A DNA stretch of 64,000 bases from Rehmannia glutinosa. Lineage: Eukaryota; Streptophyta; Magnoliopsida; Lamiales; Orobanchaceae. The DNA lies in contig CM071935.1 of the NCBI GenBank assembly GCA_016081115.2, forward strand, positions 24,470,653 through 24,534,652, in the 5' to 3' direction. The notes beneath the pieces were generated by a model, which was not told where the DNA came from, searched no databases, and worked only from the letters and a program-made list of their open reading frames with translations. Shown here piece by piece: positions 11,331 through 22,830 of the stretch. A program made the translations under genes and the position numbers. Position 1 is the first letter of the stretch. Each line of letters begins with the position of its first letter.

Positions 11331-11627
11331 CGTTGCAGAAGAGATTGAAAAGGATGAAGATAAGGTTATTGATGGTCAAGGGGATGTTGTCGAAAAACGT
11401 TCGGAAGAAGGAAATGTTGCCGAAGAGACTCAAGAGGCTAAGGATAATGTTGATGTAGAGGAAGATATTGCAGCAAAGGAAGTTGCTGAAGACAAACCTA
11501 GAAAGGTTGATGTAGTTGAACCTCGAAAGGCTGCTGCAAAGCGTAAATCTTTGGGGGAGAAAATTGGAAAGCAGGATTCTAAAAGTCCCCAAAAGAAAAT
11601 CAAGCTATTAGAGGAAGATACTAAGAG
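11164..11627 (+). pseudogene. ULP1-type gene, charged N-terminal exon
   Basis: It follows an acceptor-like TTTGTAG and ends at an AAGAG|GTTTGT donor. It encodes a low-complexity, Arg/Gly-rich start (RRGRGRQRGMGRGRR), then Glu/Val/Asp-rich repeats (ESGNVAKSGNVAEE) and a Lys-rich end with a likely nuclear signal (KRKSLGEK, PQKKIK). Such tails are common ahead of the conserved domain in plant ULP1-associated transposon proteins. The true start codon was not identified. The Met at 11164 is only the first in frame. Confidence 0.5.
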
Positions 11628-11807
11628 GTTTGTGCACTTTTGTCCTTTTTCTTTTTAGTATCTGAACCATTGCCTTGTATTAGTCCATTTGGAATTGCCT
11701 TAAAAATATCATTTTTATGCTTTTAAGTATCAGAAATGGCCATAAAAGTATCAGTTTTTATATCATATTTTTATATCAATACTAATATGACATTATATTT
11801 CTTGCAG

Positions 11808-12817
11808 TAGTTTCTGTACGCAATGCAGACCTCCAGGTCTTTTTGATATAGGTAAGGATTTGACTGATAGACAGAGGGAGAATATTGAGAGCATCAACTT
11901 TGGGGGATTGTTGAAATTGCAAGTGAAACAACTACCTGCTCAAATGTTGTTGTGGCTGGTCCAGAGATTCTATGGGGCGAGCCGGATGCTCAACGTTGAT
12001 GATATGAGAAGGTTTGTCATAATTGCCGATGACATATGTGATGACTTTTTGTTGCCAAGGAACAATAAGGACATAGTAGTTTATAGGAAGGGTGAAAGTA
12101 TGGATGAAGTTATCGAGTTTAAGAATACGGTGGGTATTGATGGGAGTTCGACAGTTGGGTTTTTGAAACAAAAATTGATGAATGACTATAAGGAAGGGGG
12201 GATGATTTCAAAAGGTGTTTTGTGTTATATAGCCTATCAACACTTTTGACACCAAGTGCGAATCGCACTATGGATGTTTCATGTTTTAAATCTTTAATTG
12301 ATGTAGATGTAATCCAACATCTCGACTGGTGTTTTTAGTGTTGGATAGGTTGTGTAGATCAGTGGACAAGTTTAGCAAGAAGTCCAAAACACACATAAGT
12401 GGCTGCCTTTTCGCCTTGCAAATCATATACTTTCATCGTATTAAATGACAAGGTAAATCTGAACCTTCGAAGCTGCCGCTTGTTCAACATTGGATGACGG
12501 AGAAAATACAAAAAAGAGTGAAAGACGAGAAAAAGGCTGGTGATTTTGGTCAGGGTGATGTTGAAAACATCTATCCTATTTCTGGTAGCGTTAATTTGAA
12601 AAATACTGAGAAAGGCGATCTGGAGAAAGGTGGGGATGGAAAGAACGTTGGAGAGAACCTTGATGTTGGGGAAAGGTCGACTAGAGGCAAGAAAAAAACG
12701 GGAGAGAGATCTGGGATTGAGAAAGCAGGGAAAGATGATCAATCTTCAAGGTTGATCCAGTTTGAAATACCCCCGGGCTACCCAACCAATGCCGAGGTTG
12801 AAAGTCAGGCAAAAGAT
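11808..12817 (+). pseudogene. ULP1-type gene, conserved helical domain exon
   Basis: The exon starts after TTCTTGCAG and ends at GATG-type donor GCAAAAGAT|GTAAGT. It reads CRPPGLFDIGK, then FGGLLKLQVKQLPAQMLLWL, then LNVDDMRRFVIIADDICDDF, the pattern found N-terminal to the protease in plant ULP1 transposon proteins. The same domain begins the gene at 63620. After a TGA at about 12249 the homologous reading continues in another frame (CFKSLIDVDVIQHLDWC, then SGCLFALQIIYFHRI, then LVQHWMTEKIQKR), so at least two frameshifts or stops are present. The exon ends in Lys/Gly/Glu-rich sequence. Confidence 0.6.
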
Positions 12818-12824
12818 GTAAGTA

Positions 12825-13013
12825 TGTTCAAGTATCAGTTTACTATTAAAAAGTATCATTTTTGTTTGAAAAAATATTATTTATTTTTGAAAAAGTATTA
12901 TGTTTCATTGTTTGATATTATTATTTTCTATGCTAAAAGTATCCCTTTTTAGCATAAAAGTATCCATTTTTAGTTAAAAAGTATCATTTTTTAGCAAAAA
13001 AGTATCACTTTTT
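12825..13013 (+). repeat. AAAAGTATC repeat cluster in a ULP1-gene intron
   Basis: About nine copies of AAAAGTAT(C/T)A(G/T/C), spaced 12-25 bp apart and followed by T-runs, fill the intron between the donor at 12818 and the acceptor at 13056. The same motif fills other introns of this locus (10278-11150, 11690-11760, 39997-40060, 40695-40900) and two other non-coding parts of it (41915-42080, 43420-43580). Confidence 0.8.
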
Positions 13014-13056
13014 ATATTGCAGCAAGTGATCTAAAAACTGTCATTTTTTCTTGCAG

Positions 13057-13256
13057 GGTGTCGATAAAGTATACTTATTTCCCAAAAGGGACATGGAAGT
13101 TATAACCCATTTCCACATGGAACGATTGCGTCTGGAAATGCAAAACAAAGAATCAAACCCTTCATCTTCACTGGACGATGAATTTTTCTCCAATGCCAAA
13201 CTTCATAAGTACATTGATGAAGTTGTGAAGAACTTTCAATAAATGAAAGGACAGAA
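13057..13256 (+). pseudogene. ULP1-type gene exon cut by element A
   Basis: The acceptor TTTTCTTGCAG is followed by GVDKVYLFPKRDMEVITHF and LHKYIDEVVKNFQ. The frame then meets TAA (13240-13242), but the next codons (MKGQ) run straight into the sequence right of element A (KDSMPMFDLLTPE at about 39856). One uninterrupted exon was therefore split by A, and the TAA is a separate nonsense change, possibly from CAA. This junction is strong evidence that the locus predates A. Confidence 0.7.
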
Positions 13257-14831
13257 TGTTGGGAAATTTATTGTTTAGATTTTGCTGAATGCCATGTAAA
13301 ACTTAGACTAGAAAGTTGGCACCCCATTTTCCTTGTATTCTGTATTGAAATAGATAGGGCCGCATCTGGTGAGTCAAGTCGGCTATGCCTGGATATACAA
13401 GAAGTCAATCAAGATCGAAATGAAGACTCATTGTGAACAAATTGAGTATAACAAGGAGGAGAAGTCAAGAACTCGACTGAAGGAGTATCAGCTAGGGTAC
13501 AACTGTGTGAAGGGTCAGTCAAGTCAACTCAAGACGCCATGTCTCAAGTTGAAGTGACAGACGAGTCATCCATTGATTGGAAGCTAACTCGAAGTCACTT
13601 GGGGAAGTTAGAGAACTGCAGTCAAGTCAAGACAACTGAAAAGAATCCGTTGCACAGAAGTCAAGAATATTACCTAAACAAGTAATACTTCCATGCTGCC
13701 ATGTCTTAAAGTGGTCAGTCCCAGTAGCGTGCAAAAGGAATAAACCAATGGGAAGCACTACACCTCGTGTCAGACTCTAAAAAACTGAACATTCATTTAA
13801 TACGAGGAAATGTCAACATCAAGGACTGCAACAAGACAAGCCAACGAACACAAGTGACTTTTGAATAATCAGCCTATCTCTTCAACGGGCAGATTTTTGA
13901 AAGTTCACTATAAAAGGTTGAGGAATCACTTTGAGAAAAGGTTACCTTGCACACCTGAGCATTCAAGCAATCATTCAAACTTTAACCTGCAAAATATTCT
14001 CAAGTTATTCAACCAAAATCCTCAAGCCTAAATTTCGAAGGAAATCAATCCAACACCAAGCTGTGAAGAAAAGACAACTTCAAATTGTTGAAAAGGAAAC
14101 TTTTGAAGAATCAAAAGGGGTCTACATTCCAAGGAGGATTGTAGAAAGGTTCAAGGTCGAACCAGTCTCAAGTTATTGGAGGGCTTCGTGATCAAATCCA
14201 AGAAGCTTGAGCAAGTGAGCTGAAGTAGCAAAGCACTGCCCTGTGAAGAAGGTCGAGTCGGACGAGAAGCCACCGGTGTGTGATCAAGGCATCTCCAAAC
14301 TGAGTCCCAAAGGATCAAGTCAGCTGTGTGATCAAGACTTGTATCTGGACTGACAACCACTTTGTACTCTGATCAATACTTAGTGGATTCCTCCAGGAGT
14401 TGGAGAAGAGAGGAGTAGAAGAATTACCCCATTTTCGAACCTCTATTAAAACTATTGTGTCATTTACATTTCTGCATTTTATTTCTGCATATCATTTTAT
14501 ATTTGCTAATAATTTTCTATCCAACTGATAATTTACAAAGTGCTAAAATCAAGTGTTAAAACAAACTTAAACCAAATTCAAGGGTGTTAAGTCTTCCGCT
14601 GAAAATCTCATCACAGCCAAGTTAAGATTTAACTAAATAGCTGAGTTATTCTATCAGCAGCTCAATCGAGTCTGTTGAGTGGCTAAGTCTGCTAGTTAAT
14701 TAACTTAGATGTCCCTCTAGGACATAGTTGTGAACTTAACTCTGTTATTTTAAAAGGACTAAAATCGAAAAGTTGGTAAGGTTTATTCAACCCCCCCTTC
14801 TAAACCTTACTCACACCCCTTGGGACCTATA
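13257..14831 (+). repeat. 5' LTR of element A
   Basis: It starts TGTTGGG and ends CCTATA, where other copies have CCTACA. It differs from the 3' LTR of A at scattered positions, including several small indels (for example near 13360-13450), so the insertion is not recent. CTATAAAAGG near 13909 is a TATA candidate. The R/U5 landmark is GAATTACCCCATTTTCGAACC near 14420. Confidence 0.9.
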
Positions 14832-14833
14832 AG

Positions 14834-14844
14834 TGGTATCAGAG
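14834..14844 (+). other. Primer binding site of A (tRNA-iMet)
   Basis: TGGTATCAGAG lies two bases after the LTR. It is complementary to the 3' end of plant initiator tRNA-Met, the usual primer of Ty1/copia elements. Confidence 0.85.
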
Positions 14845-14958
14845 TGGTTGGTTCATTGAGACTTCCGCACTGGTTACTGAACTAGATCTCCAATATTTGA
14901 AAGAAGTTTTTAACACTTGCTCTTTCAAAAACTATTTTTTATCAGCAAAGTTATTATC

Positions 14959-16209
14959 ATGGAAGCAAATTTGACACGCACTCCCATGTACACTATTGAG
15001 GAATTTGATGACTGGAAAATTCGTATGCAGGCTCATCTATCTGTTTTACATGAGGAAATGTGGCTAGTGATAGAGGATGGGCCACTGCAAATATTGAAAG
15101 TGCACGCAACTGCAAGGAGAGCTGCTGCAGCTAAAGGAGAGGAAGCTGTGGTGGAAGCAAGACCAGCCCTAGTTGAAAAACCAAGGACTGAATGGACCAA
15201 TGATGACAGAAAGAGATACAACTTGGATAATGTGGCCAAGGATATTCTCTACAAGACTATGGACAAAACAATGTTCAATAAAGTCAAATCATGTAAAACA
15301 ACAAAAGAAATATGGGATAAACTAACTTTAATTTAGGAAGGATCGGAGCAAATTAAGGAAAACAAATTATCTGTTATTGTTCAAAAGTTTGAAAACTTTA
15401 AAATGCTTGCAGGTGAGACAATGGATCAGCTGGATGCTAGGTTCACTGAAATTACAAATGAGCTCTCAGCACTTGGAAAGGAATACACACAAAAGGAAAC
15501 ATGTATGAAGATACTAAGGAGCCTCCCAACTGAATGGGAAATGAAAACCATGGCTCTAAGGCACTCAATGGACCTATGAAAAAATCTAATCATGAATTAT
15601 TCTCAGACCTCAAAGCTTATGAGTTTGAGCTGAGAAGAAAGGATCAAGAGGAGACAGCTGTACCCAAAACAGCTGCACTTATAGTCAAGGATGGGAAGAG
15701 AGCTGAAGTCAAGAAAGCCTTTGACCAGAAGGAAATTGCCTTGATGGTTAAAAGATTCAACAAGTTCTTCAACAAGAACTATAAAAGAAACAAGGGTGAA
15801 TCTTCCAGGAGACATTCAGCTCCATCCAAGCCAAGGGAAGATAGGCCACCAAAGAGAGCTGAGTATCAAAAGGTCGAATATCAAAGAACTGACAACACAA
15901 GAAATGAGAGAGCTGACCAAAAAGTTGAAAACATGTGTTGGAATTTCAGACAACCAGGACATTTTGCTATTGATTGTCAGTATCCTGTAGTCAATAAATA
16001 CTGGAATGAAGAAGAAAGAAGAGTCTTCAGAGAAAGAAGACAAGAAAAGAAAAAGGCAATGTTGGCAGCTGAAACTGCTTGAGACAACTAAGTCAAAGGA
16101 AGCAACAGACTCAGAGAGTAGTGAAGCTGACTACTCGAGTGACTCTGAAGAAGAAACATTGATCTGTCTAATGGCTAAAGAACAAGATCAACCTGACCAA
16201 GAAGATGAG
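14959..16209 (+). pseudogene. gag of element A
   Basis: It starts MEANLTRTP and TIEEFDDWKIRMQAHL, the Gag N-terminal segment (DUF4219/UBN2-like layout). A conserved KSCKTTKEIWDKL follows near 15290, ahead of a TAG stop (15336). The downstream part is rich in Lys/Arg and has one zinc knuckle at 15936-15977, CWNFRQPGHFAIDC. Its second Cys is Phe here, while C keeps CWNC, so zinc binding should fail. A TGA follows MDL (about 15580), and a one-base shift near 16080 breaks the join to pol. The region ends at the donor-like GAG|GTACAT. Confidence 0.85.
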
Positions 16210-17314
16210 GTACATTCTAACTCATCTCACTCAGACTCAAGTGATAGTAATTGTGACACACACACTTCATCACCCACTGATCTTTATGATTCATTAGGCA
16301 AAATGATGAAAGACTTTGAGCACATTAAATCCTCACACACACAATTAAATGAGGAAAACAGCCAGCTCAAAAGCCAAAACTCACTGTTGACTAAGGAGCT
16401 GAGTACCCTAAGTCACATAGCCGATGAGAATAAAGAGTCAAGGCCGAGAATGCTAAACTAATAGCAGAGATAGCTGCTATAGAAAAGAGGGAAAATGATC
16501 TCAAAAATGTGATTGCTTCATTCACTAAGGCATCTAAATCATTGGATGACCTTATTATGAGCCAAAGGAGTGTGGAGATAAGACAGGCATAGGATTCAAT
16601 TCATTTGTGCACAGTCAAACTCCCAGAGTGATCTTAGAAAAAGGATCTTCAAGTAATGAAGCATCTCAAAAACCCAAGGCACCAAATGTTGCACCCACAT
16701 TCACTCCAAAACACAATCATAAACAAACTGGCCTTGGATGTAAAGGAAAAGGAAAATAGCCAGTTGAGTATGCTGAGAGGACAGCTGAGAAGAAATCCAG
16801 CAGAGTTCCTCAGCAAACTCCAAACAGGAAGTACTCTGTGAAGAAGAAACAGAGCTACCAGAATCCCCAGAAGCTCTATCAAAGGAACACACATGATGGG
16901 AATGGTAGAAATTACCCAAGCCAAGCTGATTGGAATAATGTGAAATATCAGCAAAGACCTATGGAATATAAGCCTAAATGGCAAAGGCCTAGAACTCAGC
17001 AAAGGTCATTCCAAAGGCAAAAGAGCTATCATCAGCACACATATACACCAAAGCGCTACACTCAGAAATATCACAACTACCTAAAGAAGGCAATTGCTAA
17101 AACACACACACAGGCATACAGACAAAAGAGACAGTTGTATGAACCTAAAGCCCCCAAGCAATTTGCCAAAGTGAATTATGATTATGGCACAGATAGATGG
17201 CAACCTCTTAAAGTCAGATCATTTGGCTATAGGTTGGTTGGATCATCTTACAGCACTAACCCTTCAGGACCCAGGCAAATATGGGTTTCTAAAAACTTAT
17301 TTCCTTGATTGCAG
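16210..17314 (+). other. 1,105-bp GT-AG segment (probable retained intron) between gag and protease of A
   Basis: A reads GATGAG|GTACATTC at the left edge and TTCCTTGATTGCAG|GTTTAGGG at the right. In B (25715/25716) and C (53790/53789, minus) GATGAG is joined directly to GTTCAAGG, colinear with A's right flank. The segment is itself coding-like: a Ser/Asp-rich part, a coiled coil (EENSQLKSQNSLLTKEL, about 16350-16410), a Gln/Lys/Tyr-rich part, and TNPSGPRQIWVSK just before a TGA at 17306. It is thus either an intron or a cassette removed by splicing in the RNA parents of B and C. A microhomology deletion across AGGT cannot be excluded. Confidence 0.65.
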
Positions 17315-20300
17315 GTTTAGGGAACAACTGAGTGCCAAGGAACCTGGTACATGGATAGTGGTTGTTCCAGACACATGACAGGGACACAAGAAAAATCTGT
17401 CAAAATTCAAGGAGATTAGAGGTGCAAAAGTCATATTTGGAGGAAATGAAGCTCCAGGGGAAATAAGAGGCACTGGATCCATCAAGAAAAATGGATCGAA
17501 AATCACAGATGTTGCATATGTTGAAGGACTCAACTTCAACCTGTTAAGCATCAACCAACTCTGTGACAAGGGCTATAATGTTGCATTTAATATGGGAGTG
17601 TGCCAAATCAAAGACAGTGAATCAAATAAAGTAGTTTTGCAAGGATCGAGACAAAAGAACATGTATGTGGTAGATTGGTCGACTGCCACACCAAGCACTT
17701 ATTTGCTAGCAAAGAGTACAGCCGAATTAAGTTGGTTGTGGCACAAGAAGCTGAGTCATCTGAATTTCAAAACAATTAACAAGCTTGCAAGGAGTCATCT
17801 AGTGGAAGGACTGCCAGACTCAGTGTATAAGAAAGAAAGTGTATGTGATGCATGCTAGATGGGAAAGCAAATCAAATAATCATTCAAATAGAAGTCCAGT
17901 CCATCTTCAACAAGGATATTACATCTGTTGCATATGGACTTATTTGGTCCAGTTGAGCCAACCAACATAAGTGGAAAGAAATACACTCCAGTGGTAGTAG
18001 ATGATTATTCAAGATATACAAGAGCAATTTTCATGTGTAAAAAGAAGGAAACTTTGTAGAAGTTACCTCAACTAATGAGAAGAGTTCAAAATGAGAAGAG
18101 TCAGACCATTATCAAAATTAGATCTGACAGAGGAACTGAGTTTGTCAATTGAATAATAACTCAGTATTGTATTGAAAATGGTATTGCTCATGAACTATCT
18201 GCAGCAAGGACTCCACAATAGAATGGAGTTGCAGAAAGAAGGAACAGAACTCTCAAAGAAGCGGCAAGGACCATGTTAGTGAAGCAGGTCGCTAAAAGAT
18301 TTTGGGTGAAGCAATAAACACAAAGATGCTATACTCAAAATAGATGCATGATAAACATACAACTGACAAAGACTCCCTATGAGATTTGGACAGGGAGAAA
18401 GCCAAATGTTGCATATTTTAGAATATTTGGATGCAAATTCTTCATCCACAACAATGGCAAAGATAATTTAAAGGCTTTTGATGCTAAAGCTGATGAAGGT
18501 ATCTTCTTAGGATACTCAGCTGAAAGCAAAGCCTACAGAGTGCTGAACAAGAGGACTATGGTCACAGAAGAGTCTATCCATGTGGTTTTTGAAGAACCTA
18601 ATGTAAATGGAGAGGACATTGAAGAGTTCGCTAATAAGCTAAACCAGCCAACTATGCAGAAGAGTCCCTATGTTGAAGCAGAAGCTGGAGTAATCAACCA
18701 AGATGAAGATGAGATAGCTGAATGTCAAAGACAGCTGGAAAATCTTCATCTAAGTGATGATGAGAGAGCTGATCAAAACAACACAGCTGCAAGACGACTG
18801 AACCCAGTTGATTTACTCCAACCTGATGTGAGATGGCTGAGAGACCATCCACCAGAGCTAGTTATTGGAAATGTAAGAGATGGTGTAAGAACCAGATCCA
18901 GAACTCAACCAGAAGCAATGTTCACTTGTTTTATTTCCCAATTAGATCCAAAAGATGTGTCCCAAGCACTGGATGACACACATTGGATTAAAGCCATGCA
19001 AGAAGAGCTGAATCAATTTGAAAGGAACAAAGTATGGGAATTGGTGCAAGGACCAACTCATCAAAATGTTATTGACACAAAATGGGTTTTCAGAAACAAG
19101 ATGAATGAGGGAGGTTCTGTGGTAAGAAACAAAGCAAGACTGGTAGCCAAAGGGTATTGCCAAGAAGAAGGAATAGATTTTGATGAAACATTTGCTCCTG
19201 TTGCAAGATTAGAAGCAATAAGGATGTTTCTTGCCTATGCTGCTCACAAGAACTTCATTGTATATCAAATGGATGTGAAGAGTTCATTCTTAAATGGATT
19301 GTTGGAAGAAGAAGTCTAGGTTGAACAACCTCCAGGATTTGAGCAGAAGACTCTTGGAGATAAGGTGTACAAGCTCAAGAAAGCTCTATATGGATTGAAA
19401 CAAGCACCTAGAGCATGGTATGATACATTATCTCAATTTCTGACAGATAATGGATCCACCAAAGGCAAAGTTGACATTACACTCTTCAGAATTCAATATG
19501 GAGAGAGTATACTGCTTGTTTAAATATATATGGATGATATCATCTTTGGATCCACAAACAAAGAGCTGTGTGATAAATTCTCAAACCTAATGCAAGGAAA
19601 ATTTGAAATGAGCATGATGGGAGAGCTGGCATTCTTTATAGGACTTCAAGTTAAACAGCTGAAGGATGGAACCTTCATAAGTCAAACAAAGTACACCATA
19701 GATTTAATGATGAAATTTGGTATGGAAGAGAAGTCTTCTGTAAAAATACCAATGAAAACATCAGTTAAAATGGACATGGATGAAGATGGCAAACATGTGG
19801 ATCAAACAAGATAGAGAGCACTTATTGGATCACTGATCTATCTAACAGCAAGTAGGCCAGACATCACCTTTGCAGTAGGTGTATGTGCAAGATTTCAATC
19901 TGCACCAAAGGATAGCCATATGACTGCAGCTAAGAGAATCCTAAGATATTTGAAGGGATGCCAGGAAGTCGGCTTATGGTATCCAAAGAAAGGAGGATTC
20001 AAGCTAATTGGTTATTCAGACTCTGACTATGCTAGATGTAGGGTTGACAGGAAGAGTACTTCAGCCGCATGTCAAATGCTTGGAAACAGATTGCTTTCCT
20101 GGTTTAGCAAGAAGCAAAACTCAATAGCCACATCCACAGCTGAAGCTGAGTACATATCTGCGGGCAGCTATTGTGCCCAAGTCTTATGGATGAGACAACA
20201 GCTGAGAGACTATGAAATTGAAGAAAAAGAGATTCCAATTATGTGTGATAACACAAGTGCTATTGCATTGACTCATAATCGTGTGCTACATTCACGAACA

Positions 20301-20471
20301 AAGCACATTGATGTCATATATCATTTCATAAGAGATCATGTTGAAAAGAAAGACATCACTTTGGAGTACATCTCAACTGATAAACAGTTAGCTGATATAT
20401 TCACAAAGCCATTATGTGAATCAAAATTTGAAGAACTCAAACATGAGCTAGGGTTAATTAAGCTGAGTTGA
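17315..20471 (+). pseudogene. pol of element A: PR-INT-RT-RNase H
   Basis: Domains in order: protease with WYMDSGCSRHMTG (about 17346-17384) followed by a frameshift; GAG-pre-integrase LWHKKLSHLNF with CDAC; integrase core around MDLFGP, IRSDRGTEF and GVAERRNRT (about 17930-18250, several stops); chromodomain-less spacer; reverse transcriptase starting TKWVFRNKMNEGG near 19077, with a TAG at 19317-19319 in EEEV*; YMDDIIFG (about 19526-19550); and copia RNase H with TAEAEYISAG and STDKQLADIFTKPL, ending LIKLS. This is a typical Ty1/copia order. At least ten disabling changes mean it cannot act on its own. Confidence 0.9.
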
Positions 20472-21025
20472 AACTCAGAAGACTCAATGAGGAGAGATGG
20501 AACATGATAAGATGAAAACAGAGCAGATCTTATAAATCAGCCAAGTGAATCAGCCGTATCGAAAAGACAGCTGTATCGAGTTAGCTGACAGCTGAGTCAC
20601 TATATGAATAAAGGGAAGAAGAGCTGAGTAAGTTAAGGAGTAAGCTGAGTCATTTATGATCTAAGTGACAAAAATGCAGTCATTTTTAATGAGCGGGAAT
20701 GTTTTTAAGGATGACGTCAACGTAATAATGATAGGTACAGTCAAAAGTTGCACAACAAGCATATGATTGGATATAATTGCTGCCGCATTAAATGCGAGCA
20801 ATTAAATGCAAATGAGTCGTGCTAAATCTGAGCCGTTGATCTCGATCAATATTTCAAAAACCAAAAACACGTCCTTTCATAACCCTTATGTACCATTTGT
20901 TCAGTTTTCTCTATCACTTCAAAGACTGTTCATCTTTCCAAAGCAAGAAAGCAAGTATTTTTCTCTCAAAACCCTACCAATCTTCAAAGCAAGTTCGTCA
21001 AGTTTCGTTCGATAAAATCACTGAA
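20472..21025 (+). promoter_or_regulatory. Spacer with promoter-like leader ahead of the 3' ORF of A
   Basis: This is non-coding. It contains repeated AGCTGAGT motifs, TGACGTCA (20712-20719, a bZIP/as-1-type site), CCGTTGATC (about 20832), CATAACCCTTATGTACC (degraded TATA region in comparison with C), and a TC/A-rich leader that ends at ATG 21026. The same arrangement is at 28847-29414 in B and 50079-50633 in C. A separate transcript for the 3' ORF is inferred. Confidence 0.5.
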
Positions 21026-22830
21026 ATGGCACCAGCATATGCTTTTATCAAGCTCGCGAAGCAAATCCACACTGGATCAACTGTGGATTTCGAATGAATG
21101 ATTAAGCAGGGTTCCGATGAAAACCTTGTGAAGAAGATAGCTGATAAAATTGAGAAACCTGGGCTAAAACACTTTCTCACACTGGAATACCAAATGACAT
21201 ACATAGAAGAGGCCGCCCAATTCTACGTAAACGCTGATGTACAGGACGAAGGGATCAAATCTTCTGTCCACCACAAGGACATTCTAATCACTGCAAAGGA
21301 CCTTGCGGAGCACTGTTTATTGCCGTCGAAGGGCATGCCGGAAATATATGAAGCAGACGTTGATTTGGTCGCTGCATGAAAGGAAGTGGCCAAACTCGAG
21401 TGTGCTGCGAAAGTCGTCTACACAGCTGAGAAGAAGCTGCTGAAGGAGGATTACCATAAGCTTATGGATATTGTTTCAAAATGTGTAGACATGAAATTTG
21501 GAACCTTTAATCAGCTGTCCAAAACCAAGCTGATCGTCATGACTGCGATCATGGAGGAGAAGAAAATCAACTAGGCAGAATTCGTCTACAGCAGACTCTG
21601 CCAGAATGTTGCAAATTAGTCCTTCAAGGATGATGGGTCATTTCGAGGATCTCTGGGGTATGGCCTTGTAATTGGCCACTTGATGGAGGTGAAGGAATCT
21701 GATGAAGCCGTATCCGAACTAGAAATTCCCCTGGTAAGGACAAAGAGAAGAAGACTCACCAAGCGTTCAGAGCTTGAGAAGACGGCTGAGTCTGCCACTC
21801 AGCTGGAAAAGATCTCCGAGCCTGCTGAAGAAGTGCAGTCTCCAGAAATTATTGATGAAACAGCCAAGTCTGCTGAGGCCGGTCAGCAGAGGCAAATCGA
21901 AGACCTAGCTATGGATAGAACAACTGAGGAACAAGAAGCAGCGAAGAAAGCAGATGCTGCTGAGGGTGACGAGCAGCAGAGTTTGCTACCCTCCATTCTT
22001 TAAAAGGAAGGGCAACAGGGAGAGGATGTAGATGATGATGTAATCATATGCTCTCCATTGCACCCAGACATCCAAAATCGTCTAAGAGCATGGAGGAAAT
22101 GGAAGCTGAGTCACTCTAGGGTGCAGTTTGAACACCCAGAGTTCATTGATGAGGAAGAGGAACTCTTCAGGTTTCTTGAAGTTGACACCGTGCTGCAAGC
22201 CCTGGATGAGGATAACTGTATTAATATGCTGCAAATTCGGAAGGAAAACGAACATGCAAGAGCAGCTGAGGAAGCAGAGGCGCATGAGAAAGTCAACATC
22301 TGTCCTCTTACTTGAACCAGTGATCACACTCATCCGCATATAGATGTTCTCTCAGAAAGTGATGAGGACATAGATCCGGTTACTATAAAGGAAAGATTGG
22401 ATATGCAGCAAGCCATGCGGGAAACCAGGCTGATGCATGAGCACCAGCTGATGGAAGGACCAGGAGAGTCTTCCAAATCACAACTGGAAATTGATTCGTT
22501 GGGAGTGGTACAGCAGATTGCAAGTGTTATTGCTGCAACCACTTCCCCAGTTCATTCAGAAGATGGATCTAAGGGACATGGCGATGACACTGGGAATTTG
22601 GGCACCCAAGTTGAGCCAACCCTTGTTGAAGGTGTCTTACCACCTGCCCCTACGACTGACCACTCATTTGACAAAGCCGGGAGTCTAGAGCAGAGTAACC
22701 CCAACATAAGTCACTCAGCTGGTGAGCCAGCTGAGGGGGAAACTCACTCCACTGCAGATAGGTCGGAGAATGCTGCAGCTGACTCCACCATGAATCTTGG
22801 AGGCGAAGTGGAGAAGGAACAAGAAAAAGA
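21026..22830 (+). pseudogene. 3' ORF of element A, N-terminal part (interrupted by B)
   Basis: It starts MAPAYAFIKLAKQIHTGSTVDF and continues as a helical domain (LEYQMTYIEEAAQFYVN, ITAKDLAEHCLLP, YHKLMDIVSKCVDMKFGTF). This resembles the family annotated in plants as envelope-like or putative plant transposon protein. Stops at 21095, 21377, 21572, 21617 and 22001 mostly fall where C has Gly, Trp or Lys codons. A block of a few hundred bases present in C after LMEVK (about 21688) is missing here. The later part is acidic and low complexity (FEHPEFIDEEEELFRFLEVD). It stops at the AAAGA target duplication of B and resumes at 35721. Confidence 0.8.
22826..22830 (+). repeat. Left target duplication of element B (AAAGA)
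   Basis: AAAGA here and at 35716-35720 flank element B exactly. They prove that B inserted into element A's 3' ORF, so B is younger than A. Confidence 0.9.

Noticed and set aside
12825..13013. Regularly repeated motif that might suggest a CRISPR-like array
   Set aside because: Units are short (about 11 bp), unevenly spaced, variable, and sit in an intron of a eukaryotic transposon gene; no cas genes.
21680..21700. A second spliced intron in the 3' ORF, from the block missing in A after LMEVK
   Set aside because: The left edge looks like a donor (GAG|GTGAAG), but no acceptor matches at the right edge in C, so a simple deletion is more likely.
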